11,577 bases of DNA from a bacterium (GTDB lineage: Bacteria > Vulcanimicrobiota > Xenobia > RGZZ01): the NCBI GenBank assembly GCA_021782195.1, contig JAJXVI010000015.1, positions 1 through 11,577 of the forward strand. Direction: 5' to 3'. A program made the position numbers and the translations under genes. Below are positions 1-6,950 of the stretch, piece by piece. The notes under the pieces are model-generated. The model worked only from the letters and a program-made list of their open reading frames with translations, was not told the origin of the DNA and did not search any database. Every line of letters begins with the position of its first letter. Position 1 is the stretch's first letter.

Positions 1-1
1 G

Positions 2-165
2 CTCCACGACAGCGCGCAATGAGCAGTTTCGCTGACGCGTACGCATGGTGGACTCGTTTACACTGACCCGCAACTCACCCATTTTTGATTCGCTGACGTG
101 TACGCGTGGTGGAGTCTTGTGCTGGATTGACCGGGTCCACGACAGCGGGCTATGAGCGATTTCGC
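2..165. repeat. Degenerate tandem repeat, about 62-66 bp unit, roughly 2.5 copies
   Basis: Two sub-blocks recur. Block A (about 30 nt, containing TCCACGACAGCG and then ATGAGC) is at 2-31 and again at 135-164. Block B (CGCTGACG, then GTACGC, then TGGTGGA) is at 30-57 and 91-118. A weaker A-like stretch at 70-92 runs into the second B block, so the order is A-B, A'-B, A. The first B copy holds the palindrome GCGTACGC at 37-44. The repeat begins at the window edge, so the array may be longer. It lies just upstream of the membrane-protein gene; no function can be assigned. Confidence 0.6.
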
Positions 166-227
166 AGTGCAAAGGCCCTCAGTGTACCCGCGACGTACAT
201 ACCCGGCGACGGAGGAAACTGCAGGCA

Positions 228-668
228 ATGAAATACTCTCTCTATGTCGGGATTCTTTTTCTTCACTCGTGGCTGCGCTGGCTGGTCCTTGGGTGTGGTC
301 TGGCGACCGTGCTGCTGCCTCGCGCGGAGAAGCGGAGAATGTTCGACCTTGGATTTCTTTACAGTCTGGACGTCCAGCTGGTGCTGGGTGCCGTGCTTTA
401 CTTCTTTCTCAGCCCGTACGGTGTGAGCAGCTTTCGTCACCTCGACATGAAAGACGACGTGCAACGCTTCTGGGCTGTCGAGCATGTGACCGGAATGGTG
501 GCGGCGGCACTTATCGCCCACATTGCGAGATGGTCTGCTTCGCGGATGACCGACGAGCGGGCCGCGGACCGGCGTCGATTCTGGGCAACGCTCGTACCCT
601 GGTTCCTCATCGTTTTCACGATTCCGTGGCCATTCCTCAAGTATGGTCGACCGCTTTTCAGGCTCTGA
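228..668 (+). CDS. Small four-helix integral membrane protein (unnamed family, sometimes labelled cytochrome b-like)
   Basis: The product is 146 residues with four predicted membrane segments at about 3-30, 42-62, 84-102 and 119-137. Notable residues are His13 in LHSWLRWLVL, Asp48-Gln50 near the start of helix 2, the stretch RFWAVEH with His86, His98 in helix 3, and the closing IPWP motif at 132-135. This pattern resembles small membrane proteins of Bacteroidetes and related phyla that databases often call cytochrome B or hypothetical. I recognise the family but know of no proven function. The conserved-looking His residues could bind haem or metal, which is inference. The ATG has a GGAGG at 211-215, 12 nt upstream. 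The gene stands alone: repeats precede it and a promoter-like gap follows. Confidence 0.8.
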   Translation: MKYSLYVGILFLHSWLRWLVLGCGLATVLLPRAEKRRMFDLGFLYSLDVQLVLGAVLYFFLSPYGVSSFRHLDMKDDVQRFWAVEHVTGMVAAALIAHIARWSASRMTDERAADRRRFWATLVPWFLIVFTIPWPFLKYGRPLFRL

Positions 669-735
669 GCCTGGACGTGCGTGGCCCGATACGCGTGGGA
701 CCGCTCGGTATGGACATCTGTTCACATCCGGTTAA

Positions 736-764
736 TGGCGTTTCTGGGTGAGTGCAAGTATGAT
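736..764 (+). promoter_or_regulatory. Possible sigma70-type promoter for the small basic protein gene
   Basis: TATGAT at 759-764 is a good -10 hexamer (one mismatch to TATAAT). At 17-nt spacing the -35 (736-741, TGGCGT) is poor, so the call rests on the -10 alone. Transcription starting near 771 would give a leader of about 75 nt that contains two hairpins before the Shine-Dalgarno at 833-840. The 669-845 gap holds no convincing gene. Confidence 0.35.
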
Positions 765-790
765 GTGAGTGTCAGACGGGCACACAGGGT

Positions 791-840
791 GACCAGAAAC
801 TGGTCGCAACGAACCAGCCCCTCTTGCTGGAAGGGAGGTA
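791..840 (+). promoter_or_regulatory. Structured mRNA leader with two hairpins and a strong Shine-Dalgarno
   Basis: Hairpin 1 is GACCAG (791-796), an AAA loop and CTGGTC (800-805). Hairpin 2 is CCAGC (814-818), a 7-nt loop and GCTGG (826-830). They share the CCAG/CTGG core, so CTGG at 800-803 could instead pair with CCAG at 814-817, giving two mutually exclusive folds. AAGGGAGGTAAC (831-842) follows at once, a near-perfect ribosome binding site ahead of GTG at 846. The layout suggests translational control, but no known leader family is recognised. Confidence 0.45.
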
Positions 841-845
841 ACATA

Positions 846-962
846 GTGGAACGTTCATCGAGCAACGCGGTTGCCATGCTGAAGATCATGCGTCTCATCG
901 AGAAGAAGCGGAAGGCAAAGTATGAGAAGCGTTACAAGGCCTCTGCACGCAAGGTCAGCTAG
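846..962 (+). CDS. 38-residue highly basic small protein, unrecognised
   Basis: The GTG start at 846 is fixed by the ribosome binding site AAGGGAGGT just upstream; an in-frame extension upstream exists but lacks any such signal. The product is 38 residues. Residues 1-10 are polar and 11-18 are hydrophobic (MLKIMRLI). The rest is a Lys/Arg-rich helix containing KKRKAKYEKRYKAS. It has no Cys and no signal peptide. Its own -10 element, leader hairpins and strong terminator make it a free-standing, probably highly expressed unit. Size, charge and expression signals resemble small ribosome-associated proteins, but it does not match the bTHX or bS21 sequences I know. RNA binding is inference. The codons and context support a real gene rather than a chance ORF. 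Confidence 0.7.
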   Translation: MERSSSNAVAMLKIMRLIEKKRKAKYEKRYKASARKVS

Positions 963-970
963 CCTTCGTC

Positions 971-1030
971 AGCCCCCCGCAAGACTGAGGCAAAAGCCTC
1001 CCAGAAAGCCCTGGGGGGCTTTTCACTTTT
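971..1030 (+). terminator. Intrinsic terminator after the small basic protein gene
   Basis: The outer stem is AGCCCCCC (971-978) paired with GGGGGGCT (1013-1020). It encloses a second hairpin, GAGGC (987-991), AAAA loop, GCCTC (996-1000). The T-rich tract TTTTCACTTTT runs from 1020 to 1030. It starts 8 nt after the stop codon, so it ends the transcript of the small gene and insulates mtaB. Confidence 0.85.
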
Positions 1031-1282
1031 CCGTCTCGTGAGCGCCGCGCCTTCTTGCGGCCGTCTCCTCGCTAAATCAGTTGCCCTCCGATGACGCTGG
1101 TGGACGGGCGCGGGTCGTGAGTGCAGCGTCCCCGCACCCGGAACTCACAGCGCTACGTCCGATGCTCTGATCGGCGGCTCCGTATCGTGAGCGGCATGCG
1201 GCATTGCGAGCCCGGGTTCACGTCTGGCTGGAAACAGCGGAATGCAGGCATTGTCCTTACCGTCATCGAACCTGCCTCCACC
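1031..1282 (+). other. Unassigned stretch upstream of mtaB
   Basis: The mtaB reading frame is open from GTG 1121, but the 54 residues encoded before Met 1283 show no family similarity and look like arbitrary translation. With the terminator before it, this stretch should hold the mtaB promoter and leader. No convincing -35/-10 pair or ribosome binding site could be picked out. I see no RNA gene here. Confidence 0.4.
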
Positions 1283-2749
1283 ATGCAGCCGTTGCCCGCA
1301 GGTTCATCTGCTGATGAGCCGACTTTTCATATCGAGACGCTCGGGTGTCGTGTCAACCAGTACGACGAGGAAATGCTACGTCGTGAGTTTTCTAGCCAGG
1401 GGTTTCGAGAAGTCGCATTCGAGGAACATCCCGACGTCCACGTCATCAACACCTGTACGGTGACGTCCGTGGCTGACAAGAAATCTCGTCAACTCATTCG
1501 TCGTGCCCTTCGTGCCAACCCGCACGCGCGGGTGATCGCCACCGGCTGCGCCGTAGGCAATCGTGCGGCACTGGGGGGAGATCTTTCCGGGCGCGTTATC
1601 ACTGTCTCCAATCGTCAGAAAGACCGCCTAATCGACGTGGTGTGCGCCACCTTTCCCGACCACCACGCGCGCGACGAGAGCAGCATCAAAGAAGGGTCCA
1701 CGCAACATCGAGCCCGTGCGTTGCTGAAAGTGCAGGACGGCTGCAACCAGTTCTGCACTTTCTGCATCGTACCATTTGTGCGTGGACGCGCCCGCAGCAA
1801 ACCGCCGAACGAGGTGCTGACAGAGGCACGTGCTCTCGTCGCTGCCGGATTTGCGGAGATTGTGGTGACCGGAGTACACGTTGGCTGGTACGGTCGCGAT
1901 CTCGACGAGAACGGCTGCATCGTGGACAGGGCAACTCCATCAGACGGCCCCGCACCGACCGGAACCACCTTTCCCTGGCACCTTGGCCGTCTCATGCGGC
2001 TCCTTGCGGAACAGTCCGGAGCGCCTCGCCTGCGCCTGTCATCCATCGAGCCAGCCGACTTTCCTCCCGACCTCCTGGACACCATGGTGGAACTCGGCAA
2101 CATCTGTCCGCACCTTCACCTGGCGCTCCAGCACGCCAGTGACACTATCCTTGACCGCATGCACCGCGGTTACACGCTTGCTCACCACGACGCACTCGTG
2201 GACGCATTCCTGTCTCGCTTCCCGGACGGCGCCTTGACTGCCGACATCCTGGTGGGCTTTCCAGGAGAGACCGACGCGGATTTTGCCATCCTCGAACGAT
2301 ATCTGCAGTCTCGCCCATACGCCCATCTCCACGTATTCCCCTACTCGAAGCGACCGGGTACCCAGGCCAGCAGACTGCCGGACCCCGTGGACGCCGCCTT
2401 GCTGGCTCATCGTATGGAAAGGGTTCTCTCCATCGGAAGAGAGGCCGAGAATTCCTTTCGCAGACGCTTTGTGGGCCGGCGCGTATCGGTACTCGTGGAG
2501 GAGGCGTCTGGCGGAACGTGCCGAGGAACTTCTGACAACTATCTGGGTCTTACCTTCGACGGTCCGAACGACCTGCTCGGTCGTATCGTAACCGTTCGGG
2601 CCACCGCAGTAACGCCATCAGGCCTTTCCGCAGTGCTTGAAGATTCTCAACACAACCTGGAGGACTTCTCGGATGGGCAGGGAATACCCCGGCGCCTCAG
2701 AGCAGAGAGGCGGAGTGCAGCTGGCGCCCGCGTGTGGCCTACCGGCTGA
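1283..2749 (+). CDS. mtaB: tRNA (N6-L-threonylcarbamoyladenosine(37)-C2)-methylthiotransferase, MtaB/MiaB family
   Basis: This radical-SAM enzyme adds a methylthio group to t6A37 in ANN-decoding tRNAs. The product is 488 residues from Met 1283. The N-terminal UPF0004 domain carries cluster cysteines 22 (TLGCRVNQ), 58 (INTCTV) and 89 (ATGCAV). The radical-SAM motif CNQFCTFC supplies Cys154, 158 and 161. HLALQHASD (279-287) and the ILVGFPGET stretch (322-330) are typical, and a TRAM domain spans about 397-453. The GCRVNQ and DGCNQFCTFC forms favour MtaB over MiaB or RimO. Oddities are an insert of about 25 residues after GRDL (206-233) and a low-similarity tail of about 35 residues after the TRAM domain. 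The start is uncertain: GTG 1121 and ATG 1196 are in frame but encode unconserved residues, and no start has a clear ribosome binding site. accD follows after 20 nt, so they are probably co-transcribed. Confidence 0.9.
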   Translation: MQPLPAGSSADEPTFHIETLGCRVNQYDEEMLRREFSSQGFREVAFEEHPDVHVINTCTVTSVADKKSRQLIRRALRANPHARVIATGCAVGNRAALGGDLSGRVITVSNRQKDRLIDVVCATFPDHHARDESSIKEGSTQHRARALLKVQDGCNQFCTFCIVPFVRGRARSKPPNEVLTEARALVAAGFAEIVVTGVHVGWYGRDLDENGCIVDRATPSDGPAPTGTTFPWHLGRLMRLLAEQSGAPRLRLSSIEPADFPPDLLDTMVELGNICPHLHLALQHASDTILDRMHRGYTLAHHDALVDAFLSRFPDGALTADILVGFPGETDADFAILERYLQSRPYAHLHVFPYSKRPGTQASRLPDPVDAALLAHRMERVLSIGREAENSFRRRFVGRRVSVLVEEASGGTCRGTSDNYLGLTFDGPNDLLGRIVTVRATAVTPSGLSAVLEDSQHNLEDFSDGQGIPRRLRAERRSAAGARVWPTG

Positions 2750-2769
2750 CCAAGCGATAGAGTAGAAAG

Positions 2770-3654
2770 ATGTCAGGTTTCTTTGACAGACTGAGATCGC
2801 AGCGCCCGAAGACGACCGCGCAACCCGGTGCAAATGCGAGTCGCGAGATACCGGACAACCTGTGGGTCAAGTGCAGCCGATGCCATACGGCTGTCTTCCG
2901 CAAGGTCTTCGAAGAGCAGTTCAAAGTCTGTGACAAGTGTGGCTATCACCATAAGCTGACCGCATGGGAGCGGGTGTCGCTCCTCTCCGACCCCGATGCT
3001 TTCCTGGAGTGGGATGCCGGCATCACCCCCGCCGATCCGCTTCAGTTCGGACCGGATTACCAGCGAAAACTGGAAGAGGATCGACAGAAGACGCGTCTTG
3101 GTGACGCTGTTCTCAGCGGCCGTACGTTGCTCGCGAACCATCCCGTGGCGCTCGGCGTCATGGATTTCGCCTTTCGCGGGGGCTCCATGGGCTCGGTCGT
3201 TGGAGAAAAGATAACGATGCTCATGGAAAGAGCACTGTCCGAGCGCTTGCCAACCATTGTGGTGACCTCATCAGGAGGGGCACGCATGCAGGAAGGAATC
3301 TACTCCCTCATGCAGATGGCGAAGACCAGTGCCGCACGCGTGCGCCTGCAAGAGGCCGGTCTTCCCTACCTGGTCGTGCTGACCGATCCGACCACGGCCG
3401 GCGTCGCCGCCAGTTTTGCCGCCCTGGGTGACGTCATCCTGGCCGAGCCGGATGCTATCATCGGCTTTTCGGGAGCCCGTGTCATCGAACAGACGATACG
3501 CCAGAAGCTTCCCGAAGGTTTCCAGACTTCAGAGTTCTACCTCAAGCACGGCTTCATTGACAGCGTGGTGCCGCGCAAAGACCTCAAGAGTTCGCTTGCC
3601 CGGCTGCTCGGGTTTCTCACGCGAAGTGGTTCTGTGGCGAGTGTCACAGAGTAG
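2770..3654 (+). CDS. accD: Acetyl-CoA carboxylase carboxyltransferase subunit beta
   Basis: AccD forms, with AccA, the carboxyltransferase that moves the carboxyl group from biotin on AccB to acetyl-CoA, giving malonyl-CoA for fatty acid synthesis in the cytosol. The product is 294 residues, normal for the family. A zinc ribbon uses Cys35, 38, 54 and 57 (CSRC and CDKC). The crotonase-fold domain has SSGGARMQEG at 167-176 and the TTAGVAASFA loop at 208-217, which build the oxyanion and CoA sites. VVPRKDL near the C-terminus is also typical. The ATG has only a weak GAG-type ribosome binding site, but the N-terminus MSGFFDRLR matches the family start. accA follows after a 78-nt structured gap. 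Confidence 0.97.
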   Translation: MSGFFDRLRSQRPKTTAQPGANASREIPDNLWVKCSRCHTAVFRKVFEEQFKVCDKCGYHHKLTAWERVSLLSDPDAFLEWDAGITPADPLQFGPDYQRKLEEDRQKTRLGDAVLSGRTLLANHPVALGVMDFAFRGGSMGSVVGEKITMLMERALSERLPTIVVTSSGGARMQEGIYSLMQMAKTSAARVRLQEAGLPYLVVLTDPTTAGVAASFAALGDVILAEPDAIIGFSGARVIEQTIRQKLPEGFQTSEFYLKHGFIDSVVPRKDLKSSLARLLGFLTRSGSVASVTE

Positions 3655-3663
3655 CCGTCGCGG

Positions 3664-3723
3664 CCTCGATGGGAGGCAGGGCCAGTCATCCCTCAGGAAG
3701 GCTGGCAGATTCGAGGCAGGGAG
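3664..3723 (+). promoter_or_regulatory. Foldable accD-accA intergenic segment and accA ribosome binding site
   Basis: CCTCGA (3664-3669) can pair with TCGAGG (3711-3716). Nested inside, GCCAG (3681-3685) pairs with CTGGC (3702-3706). The outer stem ends 1 nt before AGGGAG (3718-3723), the likely accA ribosome binding site. GAGGCAGGG also occurs twice, at 3673-3681 and 3713-3721, so two purine-rich segments could compete. This could set the AccD:AccA ratio or be a target for feedback; that is inference. Confidence 0.4.
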
Positions 3724-3732
3724 TGACCGTTT

Positions 3733-4734
3733 TTGACACAGCGCGTTCTTGAAGTTGAGTCTCCCCTGCTCGAGCTCGAGGAGAAGATCAACGAATTGAA
3801 GATCGTCAACCAGACCGGCAAGATCGACCTGTCAAGGGAGATCGAGGCGCTTGAACGCAAGGCATCCCAGCTCAAGAAGAGCATCTACGAGAACCTGACG
3901 CCGTGGGAGAAGGTGCGACTTGCGCGCCACCCCGAGCGCCCCACCACCCTCGAGTACGTGAACGCGATGTTCACCGATTTCTTTGAGCTTCACGGCGATC
4001 GCCACTACGCCGACGATGCCGCCATTGTGGGCGGATTCGCTCGCCTCGACGGTCAGCCGGTCATGGTCATCGGTCACCAGAAGGGCAAGGAGACCCGCGA
4101 GAACCTCTTTCGTAACTTCGGAATGCCGAATCCGGAAGGCTTTCGCAAGGCCGGTCGCCTGATGAAGCTGGCTGCCAGTTTCCACGTCCCCATCGTGACG
4201 TTCATCGATACCCCTGGCGCCTATCCCGGAATCGAGGCCGAGGAGCGGGGCCAGTACGAGGCGATTGCCCAGAACATTGCGCTCATGTCATCGCTTCCCG
4301 TTCCCATCATCGTAACGGTGATCGGTGAAGGTGGAAGCGGTGGTGCCCTTGCCATTGGAATGGGCGACCGTGTCCTGATGCTTGAACACTCCGTGTACTC
4401 GGTCATCTCCCCGGAAGGATGCGCCTCCATTCTCTGGCGCGACGCCACTCGTGCAGAGGAAGCCGCCCGGGCTCTGCGCATCACGGCTCAGGACCTCCAC
4501 CGGCGCGGCATCATCGACGCGATCGTGTCCGAACCTCCCGGGGGGGTACACCGTGCGCCGCACGTCGTGTTCGGTAAACTGGCAAATATCATTGCCGAGT
4601 CGATTGAAGAACTGGCCGCATTGCCTTCTGCGCTTCTGGTGGAGAGGCGTTACCAGAAGTACCGCGCCATGGGCGAATTCGTCTGTGCGGTCGAGAATGA
4701 AGAACGGGTCCCTGTGGCAGCTGGCGTGGGTTGA
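3733..4734 (+). CDS. accA: Acetyl-CoA carboxylase carboxyltransferase subunit alpha
   Basis: AccA is the partner of AccD in the carboxyltransferase; it contributes the carboxybiotin side of the active site. The product is 333 residues, slightly longer than the usual 310-320. The N-terminal helical part (about 8-60) leads into [14 protein letters not shown]. The core carries the GHQKGKET stretch (114-121), DTPGAYPG (159-166), [12 protein letters not shown] (198-209) and [10 protein letters not shown] (226-235), then [10 protein letters not shown] near the end. The TTG start is forced: TGA lies in frame at 3724-3726, no other start codon lies between, and AGGGAG at 3718-3723 is 9 nt upstream. 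The last 15 residues or so after the family end ([12 protein letters not shown]) look unconserved. It is the last housekeeping gene before the sugar cluster and converges on the GT2 gene. Confidence 0.97.
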   Translation: MTQRVLEVESPLLELEEKINELKIVNQTGKIDLSREIEALERKASQLKKSIYENLTPWEKVRLARHPERPTTLEYVNAMFTDFFELHGDRHYADDAAIVGGFARLDGQPVMVIGHQKGKETRENLFRNFGMPNPEGFRKAGRLMKLAASFHVPIVTFIDTPGAYPGIEAEERGQYEAIAQNIALMSSLPVPIIVTVIGEGGSGGALAIGMGDRVLMLEHSVYSVISPEGCASILWRDATRAEEAARALRITAQDLHRRGIIDAIVSEPPGGVHRAPHVVFGKLANIIAESIEELAALPSALLVERRYQKYRAMGEFVCAVENEERVPVAAGVG

Positions 4735-4887
4735 CTTCGTTCGGCGGCGTGTGCTGAAGGTTCCCGTGCCCTTTACGAAATAGCGCGAGCTCAGCCGTTC
4801 AGGCTGGCCTCGTGCTTTTCCGTCACGTGCGCCACGATGGCGTCTGCCGTCTGACTCCTCCCACGCCCCGACGCGAGATGCGAGACG
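4735..4887. other. Convergent junction between accA and the GT2 gene
   Basis: There is no gene here. CAGCC (4792-4796) and GGCTG (4802-4806) form a small hairpin with a short T-run 9 nt later (4815-4819). CGCCA (4830-4834) and TGGCG (4838-4842) form another. Both are weak as terminators. This point separates the housekeeping genes from the polysaccharide genes. Confidence 0.35.
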
Positions 4888-6018
4888 CTACACGTCGAGG
4901 TAATGTGCCAGGTGTGCGAACCGTTCGGCGAGTGCCGTGCGTTGCCGCGCCACGTTCACGATCACCGGGCGCCGCAGACGCAGGTGCGCTGCTCGCACCG
5001 CGCGCCACAGCGCGTTGTAAATCCCGCCGTGATGTTGCGCAATCCAGGCGGCCAGTTGCAGCGACCTTCCGACGATGGCATCGTTGCATCCTTCTTCCAG
5101 GATCCTGCCGATGGTTCGCATGTCCAGGTGGTTGCCGCACTCAAGCGCCTGCCGTGCCAGTCCGCGCAGTTGTGTGCGCAGGTAGACGGTCAGCATCTCG
5201 GCGCCACGCGCCTTCACGCCGGCTGGTAGCGTCGGGTGTTCGGTCACGTGCCGTACAATCTCGCGCCATCCCGGCCAGAAGAAGCGCCAGGTGGCGGTGC
5301 CGCAACTGGAAGTCGCGTGAACCGTAAAGATCGCCACGCACGTATGAGAGATCACATACGGGAAGCTCGTCGCGGTGCGCATGAGGAGGTCAAGGTCGAA
5401 AGCCGGCCCGACGTGCTCGTCGAGCAGCCCGACCTCGCTCAGGACGTCACGACGAAACACCACGCCCGTCCAGTCGGGGTGGTTTCCATCCAGCAGGTTC
5501 AGCATCCCTTCGGGGGGATCGTAGCGTCCCTCCCGTTTCCACTGCAGGACCGGCGCAGCCAGAACCTCTCCGCTGCCCGTCATGCGCACCGTGGTCCCCG
5601 CGCTCCACCTGGCGTCGGGAAACTGCTCGAACCCTTTCAAAACGGTCTCGTAGAAGTGCGGCAACAACACGTCGTCGTCGGAGAGCAGCGAGAAAAAGGG
5701 GGTCTCCACCGCACGAAGGCCCGCGTTGAAGTTGCGGGTCATGCCGATGTTCTCGGCATGACAGATGTAGCGCACGCGCGGGTCGGAGGACGCGAGTTCC
5801 GCCACCACTGCGGCGGTCTCGTCGCCCGAAGCGTTGTCGCAAACGAGCACCTGCAGGTGCGGATACGACTGCGCGAGCACGCTGCGCACAGCGCGCCGCA
5901 ACATGGCGGGACGGCGCCAGGTGGGAATGACGGTCGTGATGATGGGAGGGTCGGAGGCGGGGGTGCTCAACGCGGCACCGTCGGCTTGGGCATGCGCGAT
6001 GCTTTCGGGTCCGCCCAC
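4888..6018 (-). CDS. Family 2 glycosyltransferase (GT-A fold)
   Basis: It probably transfers a sugar from a nucleotide donor during surface-polysaccharide assembly; the sugar and acceptor are unknown. The product is 376 residues. The GT2 domain fills about 25-235: ITTVIPTWRRPAMLRRAV (27-44), VLVCDNASGDET (57-68), AENIGMTRNFNAGL (88-101), the metal-binding LLSDDDV (111-117, Asp114-116) and DWTGVVFRRDV (182-192). FDLDLLMR at 207-214 probably holds the later acidic residue. The C-terminal 130 residues are helical, basic at the end (HLRLRRP) and unassigned, with no clear membrane helix. The GTG start at 6018 has AGGAG 4 nt upstream and leaves about 24 variable residues before the first strand. 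It diverges from rfbF across a repeat-bearing gap and may share its control. Confidence 0.88.
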   Translation of the reverse strand: MGGPESIAHAQADGAALSTPASDPPIITTVIPTWRRPAMLRRAVRSVLAQSYPHLQVLVCDNASGDETAAVVAELASSDPRVRYICHAENIGMTRNFNAGLRAVETPFFSLLSDDDVLLPHFYETVLKGFEQFPDARWSAGTTVRMTGSGEVLAAPVLQWKREGRYDPPEGMLNLLDGNHPDWTGVVFRRDVLSEVGLLDEHVGPAFDLDLLMRTATSFPYVISHTCVAIFTVHATSSCGTATWRFFWPGWREIVRHVTEHPTLPAGVKARGAEMLTVYLRTQLRGLARQALECGNHLDMRTIGRILEEGCNDAIVGRSLQLAAWIAQHHGGIYNALWRAVRAAHLRLRRPVIVNVARQRTALAERFAHLAHYLDV

Positions 6019-6037
6019 CCTTCTCCTGTTGCTTTGC

Positions 6038-6086
6038 GCGCTTCGGGGACGCTCCCGCGCTCTTGCGGCGCACTTCGGGGACGCTC
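6038..6086. repeat. Two-copy repeat in the GT2/rfbF divergent gap, period 32
   Basis: The 17-nt unit GCGCTTCGGGGACGCTC at 6038-6054 recurs at 6070-6086 with one change (G to A at the third base). It resembles part of the larger array at 9647-9854, which has GCGCCGTCCGCGGACGCTC. Both lie between divergent genes of the same cluster. A strand-specific function cannot be told. Confidence 0.6.
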
Positions 6087-6152
6087 TGCCGACCCCGCGC
6101 CCGTGAACTCCTGCTCTTGCACGCGGAGCGTGGTGCTGGTAAGGTATAGCAC

Positions 6153-6950
6153 GTGACAGACAACATTGTTGACGTGCCCGTGTTTGTGTTGTGTGGTGGC
6201 CTGGGGACGCGCCTGCGCGAAGAGACCGAGACGCGTCCCAAGCCCATGGTGCCGATCGGAGGACGTCCGATTCTCTGGCACGTGATGCGCAGTTACTCCC
6301 GCTACGGTTTTCGCCGGTTCATCCTGTGCCTGGGCTACAAGGCCGAGGTCATCAAGTCATACTTCCTGAACTACGCATACCTGAACAGCGACTTCACGGT
6401 GGAATTGAAGTCCAACTCGCTCACCGTGCACTCCATCGACCACGACCAGGACTGGCGCGTGACGCTCGCCGACACCGGCGAGACGACGATGACCGGCGCC
6501 CGTGTGGCGCGTGCGGCGGCGCGTTACCTCGGGGACGCAACCGAGTTTGCAGTGACCTACGGAGACGGCCTGACCGACGTCGACCTCGCGACGGAATACC
6601 AGTTCCACCGTTCGCACGGGATGCTTGGAACGGTCCTCGGCGTGAACCCTCCTTCGCGTTTCGGGGAACTGCGCGTGACCGATGACCGCGTGGAGGAGTT
6701 CAGCGAGAAACCGGATTTCGCCGACAACTGGATCAACGGCGGCTATTTCTTTTTTCGACGCGACTTTCTGTCGTATCTCGAAAAGGATGAAACGTGCGTG
6801 CTGGAGCGTGACCCGCTCGTGCGACTGGCCCGCGACGGGCAACTCTGCGTGTACAAACACCGCGGATTCTGGGCTTGCATGGACACCCAGCGCGACCGTG
6901 AGCATCTCGACCGACGCTGGGCGTCAGGGGACGCGCCCTGGGCCCCCTGA
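6153..6950 (+). CDS. rfbF: Glucose-1-phosphate cytidylyltransferase
   Basis: RfbF makes CDP-glucose from CTP and glucose-1-phosphate, the first step to CDP-linked deoxy sugars. The product is 265 residues, close to the family's 257 or so. The nucleotidyltransferase signature GGLGTRLREETETRPKPM (15-32) includes Lys30. ILWHVMRSYSRYG (40-52), LCLGYKAEVIKSYF (58-71), the acidic YGDGLTDVDL (136-145), EEFSEKP (181-187), WINGGYFFF (193-201) and FWACMDT (239-245) are all characteristic of RfbF rather than RmlA or GalU. The GTG start has AAGGT at 6141-6145, 7 nt upstream, and no earlier start fits the family N-terminus. It runs opposite to the SDR-epimerase operon and converges on it. The usual partner rfbG (CDP-glucose 4,6-dehydratase) is not next to it. 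Confidence 0.95.
   Translation: MTDNIVDVPVFVLCGGLGTRLREETETRPKPMVPIGGRPILWHVMRSYSRYGFRRFILCLGYKAEVIKSYFLNYAYLNSDFTVELKSNSLTVHSIDHDQDWRVTLADTGETTMTGARVARAAARYLGDATEFAVTYGDGLTDVDLATEYQFHRSHGMLGTVLGVNPPSRFGELRVTDDRVEEFSEKPDFADNWINGGYFFFRRDFLSYLEKDETCVLERDPLVRLARDGQLCVYKHRGFWACMDTQRDREHLDRRWASGDAPWAP

Noticed and set aside
769..792. Seven-codon upstream ORF (GTG to TGA) as a leader peptide
   Set aside because: It has no ribosome binding site and no run of regulatory codons; an ORF this short is expected by chance.
681..845. In-frame N-terminal extension of the small basic protein
   Set aside because: The strong ribosome binding site at 831-842 lies inside the extension and points to GTG 846; the extension overlaps the promoter-like element and the hairpins.
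1121..1282. GTG 1121 as the start of mtaB
   Set aside because: The 54 added residues show no MtaB similarity and there is no ribosome binding site. Kept only as an alternative.
6117..6153. Leaderless promoter for rfbF (TTGCAC and TAAGGT 17 nt apart, ending just before GTG)
   Set aside because: The -10 match is poor, and the same bases serve equally well as an AAGGT ribosome binding site.
5236..6156. Long + strand open frame (306 codons) opposite the GT2 gene
   Set aside because: It is the antisense shadow of a clear GT2 coding sequence. Its translation is Arg/Gly/His-rich with no domain; high GC removes stop codons.
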